DNA of 58,669 nt from CAZNKU01 sp045545235 (GTDB lineage: Bacteria > Bacillota > Clostridia > Monoglobales > Firm-18): positions 1-58,669 of the forward strand of contig JAZQAN010000045.1 of NCBI GenBank assembly GCA_045545235.1. The letters are read 5' to 3'. Within the stretch, counting starts at the first letter, position 1. Each line of letters begins with the position of its first letter. Below are positions 1 through 8,111 of the stretch, piece by piece. The position numbers and the translations under genes were made by a program. The notes beneath the pieces are model-generated. The model saw nothing but the letters and a program-made list of their open reading frames with translations. It searched no databases and was not told the DNA's origin.

Positions 1-29
1 AAAATGGGAAGATAATAAATAGGATAAAG

Positions 30-62
30 GGATTGTAAAAAACTAATTGTTTTTTACAATCC
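30..62 (+). terminator. Hairpin, likely terminator
   Basis: A perfect 14-base inverted repeat (GGATTGTAAAAAAC and its complement) closes a 5-base loop and is followed by a T-rich run. It probably ends a gene lying to the left of the window. Confidence 0.6.
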
Positions 63-182
63 TGATTTTTTTACATTCCCTTTTTTGTTGCTTTTTATAA
101 CTTTTTATTATATACTTTATTTAGTGAGTTTTTTATCCTGACTTGACACGAACTTTGTCGAATTTTGCGAAAGGGGAAAAGT

Positions 183-764
183 ATGAAAAAAATACTTAAA
201 ATTGTTTGTCTTGTTTTTGTAATACTACTAGCTATAATATTTATTTGGGGAATGTTATCGTCATTTATGTTTGTTGACCAGAAACCACCACAGATAACCG
301 AGGGAGAATTTCCATTTGTATTGGAATATGAGGCGGGTGGTGAAACAGTTGTAATTGAAGATGTCGTATATTGCTCATTCGATGAATGTGGGTTTGTAGA
401 TGTTTTCTGTCCTGATTTGAGAATATGGGATGAAAAGCTTTCTGAAAATGAATATTCTGAATATGTAATTGCTAGTTTTGGTGATCAGTTTTCAGTTCTT
501 AATCCAAAGCGAATGAATATCTCTTCAGAGTTGGTATTTGAGTGTGGGAGTGCTGAATATTATATGGGAGACAAATTTAATGAATGGTCATCAAGACGAA
601 ATGATAAACCCCATTTTGAATTGCGTGAAACATATATAGATGATGATGGAACCAAATTCATTGATGCACCTACAGTTTTAACAGAAGAACAGATTAAACA
701 ATATTTTGGAATTGTCATTAAGAAATTAGAGTTAAGTAAACCTATTAAAAATGAATTCAAATAA
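183..764 (+). CDS. Membrane-anchored protein of unknown function
   Basis: 193 residues from the ATG at 183, which follows AAAGGGGAA; an upstream in-frame TTG at 165 has no ribosome site. Residues 1-7 are basic and about 8-32 form one hydrophobic helix, so the protein is probably anchored with its C-terminal domain outside the cell. There is no clear lipobox cysteine. The outer part is acidic, has four cysteines (CSFDEC, VFC, FECG) and looks like a small beta-rich domain. Similar short exported proteins of unknown role occur in Clostridia. It stands alone; a 41-base repeat begins 13 bases after its stop. Confidence 0.7.
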   Translation: MKKILKIVCLVFVILLAIIFIWGMLSSFMFVDQKPPQITEGEFPFVLEYEAGGETVVIEDVVYCSFDECGFVDVFCPDLRIWDEKLSENEYSEYVIASFGDQFSVLNPKRMNISSELVFECGSAEYYMGDKFNEWSSRRNDKPHFELRETYIDDDGTKFIDAPTVLTEEQIKQYFGIVIKKLELSKPIKNEFK

Positions 765-776
765 ATTTAGACTCTG

Positions 777-817
777 ACTTGTGTCAAGTCTATAAAATTT
801 AAAACATTAGTTTGCCG
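777..817 (+). repeat. 41-base direct repeat, copy A
   Basis: Matches 3279-3319 with 38 of 41 bases; the first 28 are identical. The first 13 bases include most of a small hairpin (GACTTG-TGT-CAAGTC, from 775). With copy B it brackets the hairpin stretch and the three genes at 1220-3247. Confidence 0.8.
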
Positions 818-841
818 ATTTTGATATTTACATATACTATA

Positions 842-1190
842 ATATATGCAACAAGCCTTGCGATGCAAGTCTTTGCGACTAAAGTCGCTAATGCACTTCG
901 TGCATTTTGCTATATTGACGGCGTCGTAAAAATGCCCCTGCAAGCAAGCATTTTTACTCCTGGTAGCCGGGAGCGAGAAAATCCAGTATTCTCGCGGGTT
1001 CTAGTGGATTTTGTTCAAGAAAAAACAGTGAAAAAATCAGGAAAAAATAGTAGGTCCATATTATGCTTTAGCATAACAAGGTTCTCGGGTACCCAACAGA
1101 AATCTATGATTTCGTGTTGGGTGATGGTTCTTATTATTCACTGTTCTCCCGACTTGTCAAAAGTCGAATTGTGTCGAATGATATAGAAAA
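842..1190. other. Hairpin-dense noncoding stretch
   Basis: This 455-base gene-free interval holds at least nine small hairpins in series: CTTGC/GCAAG 857-869, GCGAC/GTCGC 875-888, ATGCAC/GTGCAT 891-905, a 10-base stem 926-957, CTCCTGG/CCGGGAG 957-973, GCGAGAA/TTCTCGC 973-995, TTATGC/GCATAA 1061-1076, a 14-base-pair stem with one bulge 1091-1122, and CGACTT/AAGTCG 1150-1166. AATCCA (980-985) can also pair with TGGATT (1005-1010). The composition is less AT-rich than the flanks. An open frame at 812-1186 runs through the hairpins but has no ribosome site and reads as noise. It could be a structured RNA, a cluster of palindromic repeats, or a replication/transfer remnant; the sequence does not decide. 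Confidence 0.6.
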
Positions 1191-1219
1191 AGATAAAAAT
1201 ATAAGGGGTTTTGAAACTG

Positions 1220-1594
1220 ATGAAATTTTTAAGTGAAAGTGAAGAAAATTGCCTGCAGTTTTTATTGAATAGAAAAGATAATGTAGGGTTTGGAAATGAT
1301 GATGAGGTTTCTATTGATGATATTAAAGGCGAAGAATTTACTTTTGCCCATTTTCAAACATTAGAAAAAGAAGGATTTCTTATTGGGAGTATCTTTACGG
1401 ATACTATATGTTATTATTTGACATCAAAAGCAGTTGATTATTTTTATGAAAAAAAGAAAAGTATTGAAGCAGATAAAAAAGAAAAAAGCATAGTTACACG
1501 AAGATATTGGTTGGACAAAATTATTCCTTTTGCAGCATTGTTAATATCTGCAATTGCGTTGTTAAATTCAATATTTAAGTGGTGGGAAGTATAA
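1220..1594 (+). CDS. Small protein with C-terminal membrane helix, unknown
   Basis: 124 residues from the ATG at 1220; AAGGGG at 1203-1208 is a better fit to this start than to the in-frame TTG at 1211. Residues 1-80 look like a small helical, perhaps winged-helix, domain (FAHFQTLEKEGFLIG reads like a recognition region). A lysine-rich linker follows (about 78-95), then one hydrophobic helix at about 102-118 ending in KWWEV. The predicted form is a tail-anchored cytoplasmic protein. It is the first gene of the repeat-bounded cassette, 30 bases before the next gene. No family recognised. Confidence 0.6.
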   Translation: MKFLSESEENCLQFLLNRKDNVGFGNDDEVSIDDIKGEEFTFAHFQTLEKEGFLIGSIFTDTICYYLTSKAVDYFYEKKKSIEADKKEKSIVTRRYWLDKIIPFAALLISAIALLNSIFKWWEV

Positions 1595-1624
1595 AAGCAC
1601 ATTCGGATTATAGAGGTGAGTAAA

Positions 1625-2503
1625 TTGTTAAAGTCTATTATAAAAAATCTTTTTTCAAAAGAAAAACATGATTTTGATACTCTTGAAGGAATACTAAATA
1701 TTCCTATTCCAAAGTATAAACCATTGCAAGGAATGGGTAGTCCAGTTAACAATATTGAGTATATCTTGCAAAGAAAAGCAACCGAACACAAGAAAAACGG
1801 AAGAATGGATTTAGCAATTGCGTGTTTGAGAAAAGCTAACGAAATTTTCCCACATTCAAATTTTTCGTGGCCTGAAAAAGATTATATGCGTTTGGTTGAA
1901 TATTTGAAAGCAGACAGACAATTTGAAGAGGCTAGAAAAGAAGAACAAAAAATCAAAGAATTGTTTGCAAAATTTGATAAAGAACGAGAAGAGTACGATG
2001 CAAAAATAAATAGGGAAGTGTATGGGAATACGGATATAGTTTCAACAAACGAAACTTATTTTGTTTGTGATGAATGTGCGAAATATACGAAGAGATATTT
2101 TAGCATTAGCGGGAATAGTAAAAAATATCCTAAACTTCCTGAATATTTACTACATAAATCAGAAGAACACAAATATTGTTCAATAACTCTTTATCCTGTG
2201 CTTGATGATATTTCTCTACCTGCTTGGGATTATAAGGGAGATTTTATTAAATATTGTAATAGACCATTTGTTGATGAAAGAACAAAAGAACAGAAAGTAA
2301 TTTTTGAAAAAGAAGTAAAAGAAAAAGAAGAAATGGCAAAAGATAAAGAGTTTTATGATTTAATATTTGAAAAATTTCCTGAAATAGCACCCAAATCTTT
2401 TGGCGGTTACAGACGAATGAAAGCATCCAATTCAGACAATTATAAAAAGTTATTACTGAAAGCAGAGGAATTGTTAGGATACAATTTTTATGATAGAACA
2501 TAA
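1625..2503 (+). CDS. TPR-like and Cys-motif protein, unknown function
   Basis: About 292 residues from the TTG at 1625, placed 5 bases after AGAGGTGA; an in-frame GTG at 1616 would overlap that ribosome site. Residues about 45-110 resemble tetratricopeptide helices (LAIACLRKANEIF, then an EEARKEEQKIKELF helix). The middle carries FVCDEC and a later HKYCS, which could bind zinc, and the C-terminal third is highly charged and helical (EKEVKEKEEMAKDKE). Similar proteins of unknown function occur in gut Firmicutes. It is probably cotranscribed with the genes on either side. Confidence 0.65.
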   Translation: MLKSIIKNLFSKEKHDFDTLEGILNIPIPKYKPLQGMGSPVNNIEYILQRKATEHKKNGRMDLAIACLRKANEIFPHSNFSWPEKDYMRLVEYLKADRQFEEARKEEQKIKELFAKFDKEREEYDAKINREVYGNTDIVSTNETYFVCDECAKYTKRYFSISGNSKKYPKLPEYLLHKSEEHKYCSITLYPVLDDISLPAWDYKGDFIKYCNRPFVDERTKEQKVIFEKEVKEKEEMAKDKEFYDLIFEKFPEIAPKSFGGYRRMKASNSDNYKKLLLKAEELLGYNFYDRT

Positions 2504-2536
2504 CTTTATATGATGTAAAAACGAAGGAGTCAAGAA

Positions 2537-3247
2537 ATGAGAAAAAAGGTTTTTGAAATAATTGAGCCAACGCAAAAAAGTAATATTTATAGTTCAATAT
2601 ATGATTGGTTTATGATAATAGTTATCTTGTTAAGTATTTTGCCTTTATGTTTTAAGCAGACAAGCAATGTTTTTACTGTTATTGATACGGTTTGTTTAAT
2701 TATATTTATTATTGATTATTTGTTGCGTTGGATAACTGCCGATTACAAATATAACAAAAAATCTTTTGTTTCTTTTGCTCGATATCCATTTGGTGTTTTT
2801 GCTATAATTGATATTGTTTCTATCTTGCCATCAATTTCTGTTTTAAATAGTGGTTTTAAACTTTTAAGAGTATTTAGAATGGCAAGGGCTTTTAGAGTTT
2901 TTAGAGCATTTAAAATGTTTAGATACTCGAAAAGTGTAAAAATTATTGTGGCAGTATTTAAAAAGTCAAAGGAATCATTGATTGCTGTTGGAACTCTAGC
3001 TATTGCATACATAATAATTTCTGCTCTTGTTGTCTTTAATGTAGAACCTGAATCTTTTAACAATTTCTTTGATGCAATATATTGGGCAACTGTTTCATTA
3101 ACAACTGTTGGTTATGGAGACATCTATCCGATTACTACAATTGGAAGAATTGTTACAATGGTATCGTCAATATTTGGTATTGCTATTGTTGCTTTGCCTG
3201 CAGGTATTATTACAGCAGGATATATGAGTGAAATAGATAAAAAGTAG
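2537..3247 (+). CDS. Voltage-gated potassium channel family protein
   Basis: 236 residues with the six-helix Kv-type layout. S1-S3 cover roughly residues 20-105. S4 is an arginine/lysine ladder at about 110-130 (LLRVFRMARAFRVFRAFK). S5 follows, then the pore helix and the selectivity filter TTVGYGD near residue 190, and S6 at about 205-230. There is almost no cytoplasmic C-terminus, so no RCK or cyclic-nucleotide domain. GGAG lies before the ATG at 2537. Assignment to the ion_trans family is strong; its role beside two unknown genes in a repeat-bounded block is not known. Confidence 0.9.
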   Translation: MRKKVFEIIEPTQKSNIYSSIYDWFMIIVILLSILPLCFKQTSNVFTVIDTVCLIIFIIDYLLRWITADYKYNKKSFVSFARYPFGVFAIIDIVSILPSISVLNSGFKLLRVFRMARAFRVFRAFKMFRYSKSVKIIVAVFKKSKESLIAVGTLAIAYIIISALVVFNVEPESFNNFFDAIYWATVSLTTVGYGDIYPITTIGRIVTMVSSIFGIAIVALPAGIITAGYMSEIDKK

Positions 3248-3278
3248 TTTTGCATAAGGCACGAGTTGGGTATGTTTT

Positions 3279-3319
3279 ACTTGTGTCAAGTCTATAAAAT
3301 TTAAAAGATTAATTTGCAG
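3279..3319 (+). repeat. 41-base direct repeat, copy B
   Basis: Second copy of the 777-817 repeat, in the same orientation, starting 31 bases after the channel stop codon. No transposase or integrase lies inside the bracketed 2.5 kb. Confidence 0.8.
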
Positions 3320-3396
3320 TATCTGAATGATTTAGAAATAGTTCTTTCGGAGTGGATGAAACCTACAAAATTATATTATAAAAGGAGAATGTAAAG

Positions 3397-4062
3397 ATGT
3401 TTAAAAATGTTAAAGGTGCAATATTTGATATGGATGGAACTTTAATTGATTCTTTAATGATATGGAGCGTAATTTGGGAAAGGTTTGGTAAGCTTTTTTG
3501 TGAAGGTGGTAATTTTCTTCCTTCTTCAGAAGATGATAAAGCAGTAAGAACAATGACATTGAAGGATGCAATGAACCATATACATAAGCAATATAATATC
3601 GGAAAGTCGGGAGACGAATTATTTGAGAGTGCAAACAAAATAATTGTAGATTTTTATTCCAATGAAGTTATGCTGAAAGAAGGTGTGGCAGAGTTTCTGG
3701 AATACTGCAGTAACAAGGGGATTAAGATGTGTATAGCTTCTGCAACTGATATTGAACTTATAAAAATTGCTGCTAAACACTGTGGCATTGAAAAGTATTT
3801 TGTGGATATTCTTTCCTGTGCAGATATAGGGAAGGGAAAGGATGAGCCTGACATATACTTAAAGGCTATGGAATGTCTTGGAACATCTGCGGACGAAACC
3901 TGTATATTTGAAGATTCTCATATTGCTATATGCACTGCAGATAAATTGGGCTTTAAAACGGTTGGAATTTATGATAAATATAACTATGGTCAGGATGAAA
4001 TAAAGAGGATTTCAAATATATATATAGCAGAGGGAGATTCGTTAAAAAGTCTTATGTATTAA
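3397..4062 (+). CDS. HAD-superfamily hydrolase, phosphoglucomutase-like
   Basis: 221 residues. Motif I FDMDGTLIDS is at residues 9-18, a threonine/serine motif II is in the IASATD segment, and motif III/IV is FEDSHIAICTA near residue 168. A helical cap lies between motifs I and II, as in subfamily IA beta-phosphoglucomutase/phosphatase-like enzymes. The predicted role is Mg-dependent dephosphorylation or isomerisation of a small phosphorylated metabolite, plausibly a sugar phosphate given the two sugar isomerase-like genes that follow. AAAGGAGAATG precedes the ATG. Confidence 0.88.
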   Translation: MFKNVKGAIFDMDGTLIDSLMIWSVIWERFGKLFCEGGNFLPSSEDDKAVRTMTLKDAMNHIHKQYNIGKSGDELFESANKIIVDFYSNEVMLKEGVAEFLEYCSNKGIKMCIASATDIELIKIAAKHCGIEKYFVDILSCADIGKGKDEPDIYLKAMECLGTSADETCIFEDSHIAICTADKLGFKTVGIYDKYNYGQDEIKRISNIYIAEGDSLKSLMY

Positions 4063-4138
4063 TATTTTGTATTGAAAAAATTTTAAAGTTATTATTAATG
4101 CACAGGTATTTATTATAAAATATTAAGGGGTGTAGAAA

Positions 4139-4966
4139 ATGTTGAAAAATTCAATTGGTGTTATATATAAACTTGTAGATGCGTTGGAATATGGTGCAGT
4201 AAAACTTATGGAGCTTGGTTTGGAATGTGTACAGCTTCAATGTTTTATGCCCGAGCTTCTGACAGAGGAAAATGCAAATAAGATAAGGGAAAGTTTTGAG
4301 GGGAAAATAAGAATATCTTCTTTTTGGGCAGGTTGGACCGGGCCGAGGATATGGAATTTCGAATCAGGACCTCAAACACTTGGGTTGGTGCCCGAAGCAT
4401 ACCGTGCAATGCGTATGAATGAAATTATAAAAGGTGTTGATTTTGCAAGTTGGCTTGGCATTCCCAATGTTGCCACACATGTTGGTTTTATACCTGAAAA
4501 TCCTTCGACTACCGAATACAGAGGTGTGTTGGAGGCTGTAAGATATATTGTTAATTACTGTGGAGAAAAGGGTATAAACTTTAATTTTGAAACGGGGCAG
4601 GAAACACCTACAACCCTGATGAGAATTATAACTGATATAGGTACTGACAATGTTGGTATAAACCTTGACCCTGCAAATATTATTATGTATGGTAAAGGAA
4701 ATCCTGTTGATGCACTTGATTTGTTTAAGGGACGTATAAATGGTGTTCACGTTAAGGATGGTAATTATCCTACTGAGTTTTATAAGCTTGGAAGAGAAAC
4801 ATTAGTGGGAGAAGGCAGCGTTAATTATCCTGTGTATTTGCCAAAGCTTATTAATGGTGGATATAAAGGGGATTTATACATAGAACGCGAAATCAGCGGA
4901 GAACAACAAATAGTTGATATTAAAAAGACTATTGATTATATCAAAAATCTGATGGCGGATGCGTAA
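4139..4966 (+). CDS. Sugar phosphate isomerase/epimerase (TIM barrel)
   Basis: 275 residues of the xylose isomerase-like TIM-barrel family (AP_endonuc_2). Metal-site candidates are in order: the glutamate in NFETGQE, the aspartate in INLDPAN, the histidine in GVHVKDG, and the final glutamate in IERE. Members isomerise or epimerise sugars, keto-sugars or inositols; the substrate cannot be read from the sequence. A second, diverged member starts 106 bases downstream. AAGGGGTG precedes the ATG. Confidence 0.87.
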   Translation: MLKNSIGVIYKLVDALEYGAVKLMELGLECVQLQCFMPELLTEENANKIRESFEGKIRISSFWAGWTGPRIWNFESGPQTLGLVPEAYRAMRMNEIIKGVDFASWLGIPNVATHVGFIPENPSTTEYRGVLEAVRYIVNYCGEKGINFNFETGQETPTTLMRIITDIGTDNVGINLDPANIIMYGKGNPVDALDLFKGRINGVHVKDGNYPTEFYKLGRETLVGEGSVNYPVYLPKLINGGYKGDLYIEREISGEQQIVDIKKTIDYIKNLMADA

Positions 4967-4985
4967 ATAAAAGCTATGTAAGATT

Positions 4986-5048
4986 AAGCTTTTTATTGAT
5001 TCTGCTGCTGATTTGGGATATGAAACTATTAAAGAAAAATACGGATAA
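4986..5048 (+). pseudogene. Possible DegV-family N-terminal fragment
   Basis: A 20-codon open stretch between two sugar isomerase genes reads KLFIDSAADLGYETIKEKYG then stops. It resembles the N-terminus of DegV fatty-acid-binding proteins (xDSxADLxxE...KYG), but has no start codon and no remaining body. A short chance match cannot be excluded. Confidence 0.3.
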
Positions 5049-5072
5049 GAGTAATCTTTAGGGAGAAAATAT

Positions 5073-5909
5073 ATGAAAACAGGTGTGTTTTTAAGTCACA
5101 TAAATAAAATTGTTGAACAGGGTGATGCAAAAAGTCTGGATGAGGCTCTTCATTCACTTGCTGATAATGGTCTGGAGTGTGTGGATGTTGACGGTGCAAA
5201 CATTGGATTAAAATATAATATCGAAGCGCTAAAAAAGAGTCTTGACCACAACGGAATCGGTGTATGTTCAATATTTTATCTGGCAAACTTTGAATGGGAA
5301 GATAAAACTGCAATATTGAATTTTAAGGAAAAAACAAAAAGACAATTTGAATATTGTGCATATCTGGGTACTGATGTGTTTATGCCCGTTCCAAATGTAC
5401 CTGCAAATAATTCGGATGAAAACAAACGTATGGAATGTCAGAAAAAGATTATAGAATATCTTAATGAATTTGCTGTTTTAGGAAAAGAATACGGCGTAAC
5501 ACCCGTTATGGAGAACTTCTCCAAATATGAAAATCCATATTCAAAGGCAACGGATTTTGATGTGATTTTTAAAAATACATCAGGAGTGGAATATGTGTTG
5601 GATACAGGAAATTTTTGGTTTTGTAACGACAATTTTCTTGACGTTTATGAAAAATATCATAACATAACAAAACACGTTCATTTAAAAGATATTACACCCA
5701 ATGAAAATGGCTTTCTTAATATAAATGGCAAATCTGCAGATAGTAATGATGTAGGGAGCGGTATTATAGATTTTCCGGAATTATTTAAAAAGTTGAAAAA
5801 ATACAGGTACGAAGGTGCAGTTTCAATTGAAATATGTAATGTAGAAAATATGATGAATAAAGTTGTCAAGTCACTTGAATATGTTAACAATTTGAAAAAT
5901 GATTTGTAA
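5073..5909 (+). CDS. Sugar phosphate isomerase/epimerase (TIM barrel), second copy
   Basis: 278 residues, same fold family as the preceding gene but clearly diverged. Likely metal ligands are the glutamate in PVMENFS, the aspartate in VLDTGNF, the histidine in HVHLKD and the glutamate in SIEICN. GGGAGAAA lies before the ATG at 5073. Paired isomerase genes of this type often act on successive steps of an uncommon sugar or inositol pathway; that is inference here. Confidence 0.85.
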   Translation: MKTGVFLSHINKIVEQGDAKSLDEALHSLADNGLECVDVDGANIGLKYNIEALKKSLDHNGIGVCSIFYLANFEWEDKTAILNFKEKTKRQFEYCAYLGTDVFMPVPNVPANNSDENKRMECQKKIIEYLNEFAVLGKEYGVTPVMENFSKYENPYSKATDFDVIFKNTSGVEYVLDTGNFWFCNDNFLDVYEKYHNITKHVHLKDITPNENGFLNINGKSADSNDVGSGIIDFPELFKKLKKYRYEGAVSIEICNVENMMNKVVKSLEYVNNLKNDL

Positions 5910-5950
5910 TAGACCTACTGTCTTTACATAGAATTATCAGTATCAAATGG

Positions 5951-6280
5951 GGTGTCGCAAAATGGTTTTATTATGTTGATTATTCCAATATGTATTACTG
6001 GGCGTACTGGAATAATGGAGAAGGAAAGAGTGCTGATCTTTTCTTTGTGTGCCCTACCGTTGATATGGGAAAGGATGGAAATTTTATTTCCGATATAACA
6101 AATGAAAAATATCGTGACAGCTTTTTGGGTGCCATAAATATGGAACTTGGCATTTATGACGATGTGGCAAGTGTTTATGCACCTTATTACAGACAAGCAA
6201 CTTTCCCTGTTTACAGTCTTGACAGAGAAGAGCAGGAAAAGTATTGTTACGTTTTTTTGTTATTAACAATAAAGCTATAA
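5951..6280 (+). pseudogene. DUF3089 protein fragment, truncated at both ends
   Basis: The open frame reads VDYSNMYYWAYW, then SADLFFVCPTVD, then SVYAPYYRQATF, which are the ordered N-terminal signatures of DUF3089 (alpha/beta-hydrolase-like) proteins. The frame is open from 5903 without ATG, GTG or TTG before the first homology; the first ATG (5990) falls inside it. After EEQEKY (about 6243) homology stops and runs into the convergent neighbour's stop codon, so the serine-containing C-terminal half is missing. The coding quality suggests a recent deletion. Confidence 0.7.
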
Positions 6281-7275
6281 ATATCCTTTATTGTTGCAGC
6301 AACGGGCACGCATATTAAAAGTCCCCAAAATCCGAACAGACCACCTCCTGCTATTGTGGTTACAATTATCCAGAAACCGCTAAGTCCTACTTTATCACCT
6401 ACAATTTTAGGTGTTATGATGCCGTTTTCAACTTGTTGCCCTAAAAGAATAACAGCAACGGCGGTAAGGGCACGGTAAAGACCGTATTCTGTAAATGTAA
6501 GAAGAGCCACAGGCACACTGCTTACAAGGGCACCGAATATGGGAAGCATATTAAAAAGCCCTACCACCATACCGAAGAAAAAGGGGTGGCTTATGCCTGT
6601 TATGAAAAAGCCTGCGGTTACAATAAGCCCAAGAATTACCGAGCTTATAAACTTACCGTAAAAATATACGGAGAAAATGTGATTTATACGTGAAAAGTAA
6701 AATAGCGTTTTTTCCGCTCTGTCGTTTCCTATAATTTGTGAAACAAAGTCCATAAACTGCTTTTTTAAATTGCGGTGTTCAATAAGAATGTAAATAAGAA
6801 CTACAAATGCCATTGCACTGTCAAAAATTATTGCAACAGTACTTCGTGCACCATTTATATACATTTGTAAATTGATTTTTGAAAGTAATTTTTCAAGAAG
6901 ATTGCCTTGCACATATTTTTCGAAAAAGTCTTTGTATACAGAAAGTTGTTCAATTGTTGATGATATACCGTCTTTTAATATAGGAATAAGACATATCAGG
7001 AAAAAAGCCACAGCACCTAAAAAAGCAAGATATACGCAAAAAATGGAAATTATGCGGATTTTTGCTTTGTTTATTTTTTTAAATCGCTTGTTTAAATAAT
7101 TTTCCAGTTTCTTTTTCAGCGGTATTAAAAACCATGCGAATAAAAAGCCTATAATAACAGGCAGTAAAACTCTGTATATTCTTTCAAACTGTGCAGAAAA
7201 GTCGGTTTTGAAAATTGTAATGAGTATAACACCGAAAGCAAATAACCATAGTTTGTTTTTTGTACTGTGTTTCAA
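6247..7275 (-). CDS. AI-2E family transporter
   Basis: About 343 residues from the TTG at 7275, preceded by GGGAGTG; the same sequence context starts the gene at 47481. Multiple hydrophobic helices, a basic loop after helix 2, and the conserved C-terminal block with GLFNMLPIFGALVSSVP and PKIVGDKVGLSGFWIIV mark the AI-2E/YtvI/PerM permease family. Members include exporters of small molecules and Na/H antiporters as well as the AI-2 exporter TqsA, so the substrate is open. It converges on the DUF3089 fragment with no terminator between. Confidence 0.88.
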   Translation of the reverse strand: MKHSTKNKLWLFAFGVILITIFKTDFSAQFERIYRVLLPVIIGFLFAWFLIPLKKKLENYLNKRFKKINKAKIRIISIFCVYLAFLGAVAFFLICLIPILKDGISSTIEQLSVYKDFFEKYVQGNLLEKLLSKINLQMYINGARSTVAIIFDSAMAFVVLIYILIEHRNLKKQFMDFVSQIIGNDRAEKTLFYFSRINHIFSVYFYGKFISSVILGLIVTAGFFITGISHPFFFGMVVGLFNMLPIFGALVSSVPVALLTFTEYGLYRALTAVAVILLGQQVENGIITPKIVGDKVGLSGFWIIVTTIAGGGLFGFWGLLICVPVAATIKDIYSFIVNNKKT

Positions 7276-7308
7276 AAAAACACTCCCTGTTTTATAGTTT
7301 GTCAATTA

Positions 7309-7337
7309 AAAAAGAACCTCTTTCAGAGGTTCTTTTT
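7309..7337 (-). terminator. Rho-independent terminator after hpf
   Basis: A 13-base perfect stem (AAAAAGAACCTCT / AGAGGTTCTTTTT) with a TTC loop lies 3 bases beyond the hpf stop, with a T-tract on the minus strand. Confidence 0.85.
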
Positions 7338-7340
7338 GCT

Positions 7341-7865
7341 TTAGTTAATTTCTATGATACCGTAGTTTCCGTCATTTCTTTTATATACAATATTATTTTT
7401 CTCTGTTACGTCATTTTTATACACAAAAAATGTATGTCCTAAAAGATTCATCTGTAAAATAGCTTCTTCATTACTCATAGGTTTTGTTGTAAAGGATTTT
7501 GTTTTTATAATGTTGAATTCTTTTTCTTCTTCAACAGTAACATCAACAACTCCGAAGTCTGCAAAGGCCTCACTTCTCATTTTCTTTTCAAGCCTTGTTT
7601 TGTTTTTGCGAATCTGGCGTTCCATATCATCAATGATTTTATCCATTGTAACGTACATATCACTTGTAACCTGTTCAACACGGAAGATAGTGTTGCGGTT
7701 TATTATTGTGGCTTCAATTTTCTGGCGGTTTTTTTCAACAGACATTGTGATTTTTGCTTCTGCGTCATCGTCAAAAAACTTATCAAGCTTGGAAATCTTC
7801 TTTTCAACATATTCCTTCATACCTGATGTTAAATCCATTTTTCTTGCAACGATAGTAGTTTTCAT
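7341..7865 (-). CDS. hpf: Ribosome hibernation-promoting factor, long form
   Basis: 174 residues. The N-terminal 100 residues are the RaiA/HPF RNA-binding domain (MKTTIVARKMDLTSGMKEYV, basic helix ERQIRKNKTRLEKK). The C-terminal 55 residues are the dimerisation domain with VRTKSF-like IIKTKSF, KPMSNEEAILQMNLLGHTFFVYKN. Long HPF pairs 70S ribosomes into inactive 100S dimers in stationary phase. AGGAGGAAT precedes the ATG. It is transcribed alone, with its own terminator and a sigma-H-like promoter 35 bases upstream. Confidence 0.96.
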   Translation of the reverse strand: MKTTIVARKMDLTSGMKEYVEKKISKLDKFFDDDAEAKITMSVEKNRQKIEATIINRNTIFRVEQVTSDMYVTMDKIIDDMERQIRKNKTRLEKKMRSEAFADFGVVDVTVEEEKEFNIIKTKSFTTKPMSNEEAILQMNLLGHTFFVYKNDVTEKNNIVYKRNDGNYGIIEIN

Positions 7866-7899
7866 AAACTATTCCTCCTTTAGTATGTACTAATATTTT

Positions 7900-7927
7900 A
7901 TTCTACATAAGTATCACAAATTCCTTT
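7900..7927 (-). promoter_or_regulatory. Sigma-H type promoter upstream of hpf
   Basis: On the minus strand AAAGGAATT, a 12-base gap and GTAGAAT match the sigma-H consensus RnAGGAATT-N11-12-RnnGAAT at every specified base. The B. subtilis homologue yvyD is known to use sigma-H and sigma-B. Confidence 0.65.
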
Positions 7928-8048
7928 TTTTAAAAAAAGTTTTGTTGAAAATATCCAAACTTTTTGAAAAATACATCATTCGATGTAAAGGTGTTTTGCT
8001 TTATAGGGGTTTGTGTAGAATACAGTTGTTTTGTGCGGTATGTTTATA

Positions 8049-8077
8049 TGGAAAAATAATTTATTACATACTATAAT
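8049..8077 (+). promoter_or_regulatory. Promoter of the DUF6514-type gene
   Basis: TATAAT at 8072-8077 with a weak TGGAAA 17 bases upstream; the gene starts 34 bases downstream. The rest of the 246-base gap between hpf and this gene shows nothing further. Confidence 0.5.
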
Positions 8078-8111
8078 CATATAGCTACACTAAAAAAGAG
8101 AGGTGATTAAT

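Noticed and set aside
812..1186. A 124-codon open frame across the hairpin stretch
   Set aside because: No ribosome site, odd composition, and its codons are the arms of the hairpins; no protein-like pattern.
3248..3396. Riboswitch upstream of the HAD gene
   Set aside because: Only the direct repeat is visible; no aptamer-like conserved core.
4364..4750. A 128-codon minus-strand frame inside the first sugar isomerase gene
   Set aside because: Fully antisense to a gene with clear family motifs and lacks a ribosome site.
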